A stretch of 64,000 nucleotides of DNA from Gluconobacter thailandicus F149-1 = NBRC 100600 (GTDB taxonomy: Bacteria; Pseudomonadota; Alphaproteobacteria; Acetobacterales; Acetobacteraceae), in assembly GCF_000964465.1 (NCBI RefSeq), contig NZ_BANH01000005.1:124001-188000 (forward strand), written 5' to 3'. Below are positions 58,653 to 64,000 of the stretch, piece after piece. Each line of letters starts with the position of its first letter. The stretch's first letter is position 1. The notes beneath the pieces were generated by a model, which was not told where the DNA came from, made no database searches, and worked only from the letters and a program-made list of their open reading frames with translations. The position numbers and the translations under genes were made by a program.

Positions 58653-58715
58653 AACGGAAGAAATTCCGTTGACCAAATCGATACACGATAACAAATTGTC
58701 AAATTATCAAACACT
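58653..58715 (+). promoter_or_regulatory. repeat-rich region upstream of the TonB receptor
   Basis: A perfect inverted repeat AACGGAA/TTCCGTT with 4-nt spacer (58653-58670) overlaps a TTGACC. It is followed by three 8-nt tandem units beginning CAAA (58692-58715). These may form an operator or be low-complexity DNA. Confidence 0.35.
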
Positions 58716-58734
58716 CTCGTGAGATCGTGAAATC

Positions 58735-61212
58735 GTGTCTGTACGCTTTTCCTCCCGGCATATCGTGCTTCTGGGTACCACTCTTCTTGGCTCCTCCCTC
58801 ATCATGCCGGTTACAGGATTTTGTGCAGCTCCTACTGCAAAAGCCGAAACCACCCATAAGAAAGCAAAGAGCCGCACGTCAGTTGCGCCAGCACCTGCAA
58901 AGGATGTTTCCGGCGGCAATGAATCCGTGATCGTCACAGGCACCCGGGAATTTGGAAAAAAGGCCCGCGACTCGATTTCCCCGATCGACGTCGTCTCCAA
59001 CCGGCAGATCGCATCCACCGGTCAGCCAACCCTCCGTGACGCCCTCTCCCTGCTGCTGCCCTCTTTGACAGTCCCAACTGCTGGCTTCGACGCAGGCGCA
59101 CTCACGGATACGATCGCCCTGCGAGGCCTGAACCCAAACGAGACCCTTGTGCTTGTTGATGGCAAACGCCGCCACACGACAGCCAACATCTATGCCGATC
59201 CTGGCCCGTCACAGGGTGCAACGCCAGTTGATATCGACATGCTCCCCATGTCCATGATCGACCATATCGAAGTCCTGCGCGATGGCGCCTCTGCCCAGTA
59301 TGGTTCTGACGCGATTGCCGGCGTGGTGAACATCATCACCAAAAAGCAGGACCACGGCCTGAACATGCGCTCCAATACGGGTATTACCAGCGAAGGGGAT
59401 GGCTTCCAGCAGGGCGTCTATCTGGATGGCGGTTTCAATCTTCATAACCGCGGTTATGTCCATATCGGCGGCGATTTCGTGCATCAGGACCATGCGTTCC
59501 GGTCCGGGAAAGATAACCGCACGAACCAGTATACCAATCAGGTCCTGAGCCAGCCTGAACAGACCCGTGAAAGCGTAGCGGTCACCGCCGGTTACGACAT
59601 CACTGAGAATGTCCAGGCCTACGCAAGCGCGACCTACGCCCATCGCCACGCAGAGTCTTATCAGAATTATCGCCTGCCCTCGACCTTGAGGAGTTATCCA
59701 GGATACGCCGCAAAATACCCTTACGGCTATTCACCGATCCTGGGGCTGGAAGAAAACGATTACGAGCTGACGGCTGGTTTCAAAGGCATGCTTGCAGGCT
59801 GGCACTGGGACCTGTCCACAGTTTATGGCCGCGATTTTGACCGGTTTGACGCCCTCAGCACGATCAACAGCGCCGTCTATACGGCCTCAGGTCGCACGCC
59901 GACGAACTTCTACAATGCACAGGGGTATAACAACTCCCAGTGGACGAGCAGTTTCGATCTTTCCCGGAAGTTCAACTTCTCGTTCTGGCCACACAGCATC
60001 AACGTGGCTGGCGGTGCAGCCTACCGTTATGAGTCCTATTCCATGGGGACAGGCTCAGCAGACAGCACGGCCGGCAGCGGCGCTGACGGTATTCCCGGAA
60101 CTACCCAATACAACGCAGGCAACTGGTCTCGTGATGTTGCATCCGGGTACATCGACATTGCAACGCATCTGATGAAGAACTGGCAGGTCGATCTGGCCGG
60201 ACGCATCGAGCATTATACGGATGTCGGCAATGCCAAGACGGGGAAGATCGCCACACGCTACGACTTCAGCCCACGCTTTGCCGTCCGTGGAACGTTCAGC
60301 AGTGGCTTCCATGCCCCGACACTGGCCCAGCAGCATTACTCCGCGCTCGCTGTCTCCCCGACTGCCGCGCGCGGCCTGATTGCAGCCAACTCTCCGGGCG
60401 CGTTGGCCAACGGTGCATCCCAGATGAAGCCCGAGCAAGCCACAAGCGTCGAGGGCGGCATCGTCGTCGAACCCATTCGCAAGCTACATGTGACCGTAGA
60501 CGCCTATCAGATTGACCTCCGCGACCGCATCCAGCCAGGTGGAACGATTTACGGCTCAGACGCTTACAGCGCCCTTGCCATGAACAACTTCCCTCTTCCA
60601 GAAGGCTCCAAGAACTGGGGAGCCGGTCAGCTTTCCACATACTGGTTCGCCAACGTGGCCACGACCCGCACGCAAGGTCTGGATATCAATGCGACTTACC
60701 CAAGCGAGTTTGGCCGCTTCGGTCATGTGGACTGGGACGTGGCCATCAACCTGAACCGGACGCGCCTGCGTCATCAGGGCACCACAACCACCGGTGCAAA
60801 CCTGCTGACAATCCCAACACTCGCCTACCTGACGACCGCTTATCCGCGCTCCAAAATCATCTTCGGTGGCCGCTGGCATTCTCCCAACAACACATGGGCA
60901 GTGGCAGTACACGAAATCCGGTATGGCCAGACAACGTCGAACCTGACCTACTACACAGGCCCCAATGCGTTCTCGACGACGAATTACCTCGAGTTCCAGA
61001 ACGCTCCAAAATGGACGACCAACGCGTCTGTCACCTACAACATCAACCCGCATTGGAGCGCGACGATTGGTGGCAACAATATCTTCGCCGCCTATCCGTC
61101 CACGGTGCCTAAAGCAAACCGTTATCTGGGCGCTCCCAAGTACTACATGAGCACCAACCAGCTCGGTATTGCGGGCGGCTACTACTACCTGGATGTCTCA
61201 GCCCGCTTCTGA
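58735..61212 (+). CDS. TonB-dependent outer-membrane receptor
   Basis: 825-aa outer-membrane transporter. Signal peptide to about residue 31; TonB-box-like ESVIVTGTRE (about 62-71); plug domain with LRDALSLLLPSLTVPTAG, ALRGLNPNETLVLVDGKRRH and IEVLRDGASAQYGSDAIAGV; then a 22-strand barrel ending in YYYLDVSARF with terminal Phe. The class imports siderophores, cobalamin or sugars; the substrate is not evident. The start is GTG 58735 with no good ribosome site, kept because later ATGs would lose the signal peptide. Strong terminator after it. Confidence 0.92.
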   Translation: MSVRFSSRHIVLLGTTLLGSSLIMPVTGFCAAPTAKAETTHKKAKSRTSVAPAPAKDVSGGNESVIVTGTREFGKKARDSISPIDVVSNRQIASTGQPTLRDALSLLLPSLTVPTAGFDAGALTDTIALRGLNPNETLVLVDGKRRHTTANIYADPGPSQGATPVDIDMLPMSMIDHIEVLRDGASAQYGSDAIAGVVNIITKKQDHGLNMRSNTGITSEGDGFQQGVYLDGGFNLHNRGYVHIGGDFVHQDHAFRSGKDNRTNQYTNQVLSQPEQTRESVAVTAGYDITENVQAYASATYAHRHAESYQNYRLPSTLRSYPGYAAKYPYGYSPILGLEENDYELTAGFKGMLAGWHWDLSTVYGRDFDRFDALSTINSAVYTASGRTPTNFYNAQGYNNSQWTSSFDLSRKFNFSFWPHSINVAGGAAYRYESYSMGTGSADSTAGSGADGIPGTTQYNAGNWSRDVASGYIDIATHLMKNWQVDLAGRIEHYTDVGNAKTGKIATRYDFSPRFAVRGTFSSGFHAPTLAQQHYSALAVSPTAARGLIAANSPGALANGASQMKPEQATSVEGGIVVEPIRKLHVTVDAYQIDLRDRIQPGGTIYGSDAYSALAMNNFPLPEGSKNWGAGQLSTYWFANVATTRTQGLDINATYPSEFGRFGHVDWDVAINLNRTRLRHQGTTTTGANLLTIPTLAYLTTAYPRSKIIFGGRWHSPNNTWAVAVHEIRYGQTTSNLTYYTGPNAFSTTNYLEFQNAPKWTTNASVTYNINPHWSATIGGNNIFAAYPSTVPKANRYLGAPKYYMSTNQLGIAGGYYYLDVSARF

Positions 61213-61221
61213 GACAGAACC

Positions 61222-61252
61222 AAACCGGCGGCGGCTTCTCCGCCGGTTTTTT
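61222..61252. terminator. terminator after the TonB receptor gene
   Basis: 10-bp stem AAACCGGCGG/CCGCCGGTTT (61222-61231 with 61240-61249) followed by T6. It also lies just past the stop of the convergent SDR gene. Confidence 0.9.
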
Positions 61253-61253
61253 A

Positions 61254-62264
61254 TCAGCCCGGCACCCCGGTGCCGCCTGTCACACCAAACACCTGCCCTG
61301 TTATGTAGCTGCCATCCGTGCTGGCAAGCTGAACATAAATGGGCGCAATTTCTGCGGGCTGCCCCGGTCGTTTCATCGGAACTGTAGAGCCGAATTTTTC
61401 GACCGCAGACATCGGTTGACCGCCGCAGACCTGCAGCGCCGTCCAGAACGGCCCCGGTGCAACCGCGTTGACCCGTATCCCTTTCGGGACAAGTTGCTTG
61501 GCGAGGCTCTTTGTCAGGTTTGCAATGCCAGCCTTGGTAATACTGTAGTCCACGAGAATTTCAGATGGCTCATACGCGTTGGAAGAACTCGTGTTCACGA
61601 TCGAACTCCCCGGCGGCATATGTGGAATGGCTGCCTTGATGATCCAGAAGAGGGCATAAAGATTGGTTTTCAGAGTCCAGTCAAAATCTTCGGTCGTCAG
61701 ATCAAGAATACTCTCGTGATAATGCTGTCGACCAGCACAGTTTACGAGACAGTCCAGACCACCCAAACCAGAAACGGCATCGGTTACAAGCTGCTGGCAA
61801 AAGGCCTCGGTGCGAATGTCACCGGGTAACGCCACAGCCTTGCGCCCCTCAGCCTGAATCAGCTGGATGACTTCCCGGGCATCCTCTTCTTCCTGCGGCA
61901 AATAGGAAATAGCAACGTCAGCACCTTCGCGGGCAAAGGCAATGGCCGTTGCCCGCCCAAGACCTGAGTCGCCACCGGTAATCAGAGCCTTACGCCCCGC
62001 CATGCGCCCACTGCCACGATAGGTTTTCTCCCCGTGATCCGGGCGCGGCGTCATATGCGAAGCCAGACCTGGCCAAGGCTGAGGTTGTGACCTGAAAGGG
62101 CCGGCCGTATGAAGCTTTCCGGGATCCATCAATGGAACAGCAGCCTTACCCTGCGCAGGCGATGCTTCGGCTTTGGAATGGCCTGCAGACGCCATGGCAG
62201 CCAGACCGACAGCCGCACCTTTCAGAACCTTGCGACGTGCATCGTCGGAGGTTTCTTCACTCAT
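61254..62264 (-). CDS. YghA-like short-chain dehydrogenase with Tat-like N terminus
   Basis: 336-aa SDR oxidoreductase. From about residue 70 it parallels E. coli YghA: MTPRPDHGEKTYRGSGRMAG, cofactor motif TGGDSGLGRA (96-105), catalytic YSITK (Tyr240, Lys244), VAPGPFWTALQ and the MKRPGQPAEIAP segment. About 40 extra N-terminal residues include ARRKVLKG followed by AAVGLAAMASAGHSKAEA, matching a twin-arginine signal. If used, the enzyme would be exported, which is unusual for a nicotinamide-dependent SDR. AAGGG lies upstream of the ATG. Confidence 0.88.
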   Translation of the reverse strand: MSEETSDDARRKVLKGAAVGLAAMASAGHSKAEASPAQGKAAVPLMDPGKLHTAGPFRSQPQPWPGLASHMTPRPDHGEKTYRGSGRMAGRKALITGGDSGLGRATAIAFAREGADVAISYLPQEEEDAREVIQLIQAEGRKAVALPGDIRTEAFCQQLVTDAVSGLGGLDCLVNCAGRQHYHESILDLTTEDFDWTLKTNLYALFWIIKAAIPHMPPGSSIVNTSSSNAYEPSEILVDYSITKAGIANLTKSLAKQLVPKGIRVNAVAPGPFWTALQVCGGQPMSAVEKFGSTVPMKRPGQPAEIAPIYVQLASTDGSYITGQVFGVTGGTGVPG

Positions 62265-62399
62265 TGTCAGACCCTTCCCTGTAAAGGTGCTAATTGCCGG
62301 CTAACACCGACACAGCACTCATTTGCGGACATGCAGAGGAAAGACCCCAACCCGGAGGCGGGTTTCAGTAAATTCGAGATATAGTCCCGGAAAGGCGTG

Positions 62400-63401
62400 T
62401 TAGCCCTTCCAGATCCCGCACAGAGAGGCGATATGGCGCCGACAGAGCGCAATATCTGGCGTACCACTCTGTTTGCATGCCAGTTCAAAAGCCTGCGTTT
62501 CCCGCATGGCCCGTGCCAGAGCATCGCTATTCCAACGATCGAGCGCCTGATTGAATGCGGCAGTTCGCTTGAAGAACACAGGTGGCTTGAGCAACTTCAT
62601 GGCTTCCGCACGTCCCTGCCCGCTCTTCACGCCCAGTGCGACTTTCTGCAACCGTACCAGAACACCCAATACCGCACGGGCCACAGCAACCGGGTTGGCA
62701 CCATCCGCCAAAGCGCGTTCAAGGGCCTGATCGGCTTCACTCCGATTTCCGGACAGGGCTGCAAACACGGCGTCTTCCAGAGAACTTCCTCCGGCATCGC
62801 CCACGCAATCCTGAACCGCGTCCAGATCCAGCCGCCCGTTAGCGCCCGCATAGAGAACAAGCTTCTCTATTTCGCCTCGAACTCCACTTCGGTCGGCACC
62901 CAACCGCCCCATCAGCCAGGTCAAGGCATCGCGATCAATGGACACGCCAGTCTGTGACAACGCGTCAGTGACAGTCTGGGAAAGTGCGCGCCCCTCTTCA
63001 GGGTAGCAGGCAATCGACGCAACATCCTTACGGCTCTCCGCCAGCGCACGAAGCTTGGACCGTGAGGAAAGGCCCGGTGCTTCAATGACGATGAGCGTGT
63101 CGGTCTGCGTCTCCAGTGCTCGCGCCAGAAGCGGAGCCACTGAATCCTGCCCATCCCGCACCCAAACCACACGTCGGCCGCCGATCAGAGAGAGCGCCGT
63201 TGCTTCATCTTCCAGACGGTCCTGAGTGTCCCGGTCAAGTTGCGCCACACGGAAGGGATCGTCCAGTGTTTCTGCAACCTGCCGGACTGACTGCGCAGCA
63301 CGTTCGCGAATAAGTCCCGTATCTTCTCCGTAAAGGAGGATCGCACGCCACGTGCCAGCATCGGCCAGGGCGCGCCCGATATTACGGGTCTCGACCTTCA
63401 T
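62400..63401 (-). CDS. holA: DNA polymerase III delta subunit
   Basis: Clamp-loader subunit that opens the beta clamp; 333 aa. It has the delta N-terminal pattern ILLYGEDTGLIRERAAQSVR, LSLIGGRRVVWVRDG and the middle SLEDAVFAALSGNRSEADQA region, then KLLKPPVFFKRTAAFNQALD. Start ATG shares one base with the lptE stop (TAATG). lptE-holA is a conserved pair in proteobacteria, which supports the assignment. Confidence 0.94.
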   Translation of the reverse strand: MKVETRNIGRALADAGTWRAILLYGEDTGLIRERAAQSVRQVAETLDDPFRVAQLDRDTQDRLEDEATALSLIGGRRVVWVRDGQDSVAPLLARALETQTDTLIVIEAPGLSSRSKLRALAESRKDVASIACYPEEGRALSQTVTDALSQTGVSIDRDALTWLMGRLGADRSGVRGEIEKLVLYAGANGRLDLDAVQDCVGDAGGSSLEDAVFAALSGNRSEADQALERALADGANPVAVARAVLGVLVRLQKVALGVKSGQGRAEAMKLLKPPVFFKRTAAFNQALDRWNSDALARAMRETQAFELACKQSGTPDIALCRRHIASLCGIWKG

Positions 63402-64000
63402 TAATTGGATATTGATCCCTGAGAGAGACGTCCGGTTGCCGATGCCGGGAAACCATCTGCCCCGACTCTGTCAGTTGCAGGCCCATTATCAGAAGGCATC
63501 CTGTCGGTATTGATATACCGTGGCAGTTCTGTCTGCTCAGTTTTAGACGGCGTGTTGTGAGACCTGAACCAGATCGCCAGCTGTTCAGTCAAATTCTGCG
63601 CCAGTGTCTGCGCGACACGCCCTCTGACCGTCTCATCGTTCAGGGTCTGGGCGAAGTACTGCTCGAATGTCGTGCCATATCCATCAAGTGTCGTGATATC
63701 CCCCTCCGTCACAAACTGCGGGGACTGGTCCACCGTAAAGAGCTGCCAATGCGCGTTACCCGTTACACGGTTTCGTCCAGACGTATTATCCTGGTGAATA
63801 TCAATCGCTTCGGTGTTGGCTCCTGAACTGACTCGCAGCGTATAACGCTGCGGGTTTTCGGGCCCTGCACCGGCCAGATTTTTCTGAAGTGCCAGCCGCA
63901 GTTCCTGACCGTAGCGCCCCGGAATGTTCACCACATAAACCTGAGCCAGTTCTGCGGAAACATCGGTTTTAGGGGAAAGCTTTCCATAAAGGGGTGTGAA
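63401..64000 (-). CDS. lptE: LPS-assembly lipoprotein LptE, 5' end cut by window
   Basis: Plug of the LptD translocon that inserts lipopolysaccharide in the outer membrane. The frame stays open to 64000 (200 codons incl. stop), with the lipoprotein signal beyond the window. The visible start FTPLYGKLSPKTDVSAELAQ then VYVVNIPGRYGQELRLALQK matches the LptE pattern (R-PLYG, AELA, IPxRxGQxLR). The C-terminal 45 residues are a Ser/Thr/Asp-rich extension. Coupled to holA by TAATG. A GTG at 63934 is internal. Confidence 0.88.
   Translation of the reverse strand, partial: FTPLYGKLSPKTDVSAELAQVYVVNIPGRYGQELRLALQKNLAGAGPENPQRYTLRVSSGANTEAIDIHQDNTSGRNRVTGNAHWQLFTVDQSPQFVTEGDITTLDGYGTTFEQYFAQTLNDETVRGRVAQTLAQNLTEQLAIWFRSHNTPSKTEQTELPRYINTDRMPSDNGPATDRVGADGFPASATGRLSQGSISN

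Noticed and set aside
58687-58708. Fur-box-like GATAA...TTATC before the TonB receptor
   Set aside because: Only five matching bases per arm with a 12-nt spacer; far from the 19-bp Fur consensus.
1-64000. Mobile elements, CRISPR arrays, tRNA or rRNA genes
   Set aside because: No transposase/integrase frame, no regular spacer repeats and no tRNA-like cloverleaf or rRNA stretch was recognised on either strand.

Overview
The window looks like chromosomal DNA of an alphaproteobacterium, most probably an acetic acid bacterium (Acetobacteraceae, Gluconobacter-like). Evidence: a CcrM-type GANTC methyltransferase at the left edge; a short-LID adenylate kinase between secY and rpsM; an alpha operon lacking rpsD; TTGAC-type -35 elements with weak -10 elements; and polyol-permease, YghA-like dehydrogenase and paired RND efflux genes of the kind these bacteria carry. 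The phylum-level call is firm; the genus is inference. No IS element, phage gene, CRISPR array, tRNA or rRNA was seen.

Layout. 1-2.8 kb: the 3'-truncated ccrM gene overlapped by rnhB, a GYF-domain membrane protein and a CsbD-type stress protein, all on the minus strand. 3.0-12.4 kb: a plus-strand tripartite efflux operon (adaptor, two RND pumps, outer-membrane factor) of the MdtABC/MuxABC-OpmB layout. 12.5-14.4 kb: two very small membrane proteins and a polyol-permease-family MFS transporter, minus strand.

14.7-42.8 kb: one unbroken minus-strand block of 31 translation, transcription and secretion genes. In transcription order it reads rplKA-rplJL-rpoBC-rpsLG-tuf-rpsJ-rplCDWB-rpsS-rplV-rpsC-rplP-rpmC-rpsQ-rplNXE-rpsNH-rplFR-rpsE-rpmD-rplO-secY-adk-rpsMK-rpoA-rplQ. 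The beta, str, S10, spc and alpha operons are thus joined head to tail. secE-nusG (before rplK), fusA (between rpsG and tuf) and infA/rpmJ (around adk) are absent from their common places. Internal promoters are proposed before rplK, rpoB, rpsL and rpsM, with hairpins between units.

42.9-51.3 kb: a second tripartite efflux operon (RND pump, adaptor, outer-membrane factor) directly downstream of a response regulator/histidine kinase pair, all minus strand. A 10-bp-spaced direct repeat before the pump gene is a candidate operator. 51.3-54.8 kb: RmuC, a small cysteine-rich lipoprotein, a BaiN/HI0933-family flavoprotein and a glutathione S-transferase. 54.9-57.3 kb: minC, minD, minE and a YidB/DUF937 gene on the plus strand. 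57.3-62.3 kb: a Tat-exported MRJP/Yellow-like protein, a TonB-dependent receptor (plus strand) and a YghA-like short-chain dehydrogenase with a Tat-like N terminus. 62.4-64 kb: holA and the 5'-truncated lptE, minus strand.

I saw no clear novel multi-gene system. The most interesting signals are regulatory. Four GANTC sites, three in near-helical phase, lie before the rnhB-ccrM operon. GANTC also overlaps the -35 element of two ribosomal promoters. General-stress (EcfG-type) promoter candidates precede two small stress-type genes. A terminator hairpin contains the ribosome-binding site of the next gene.
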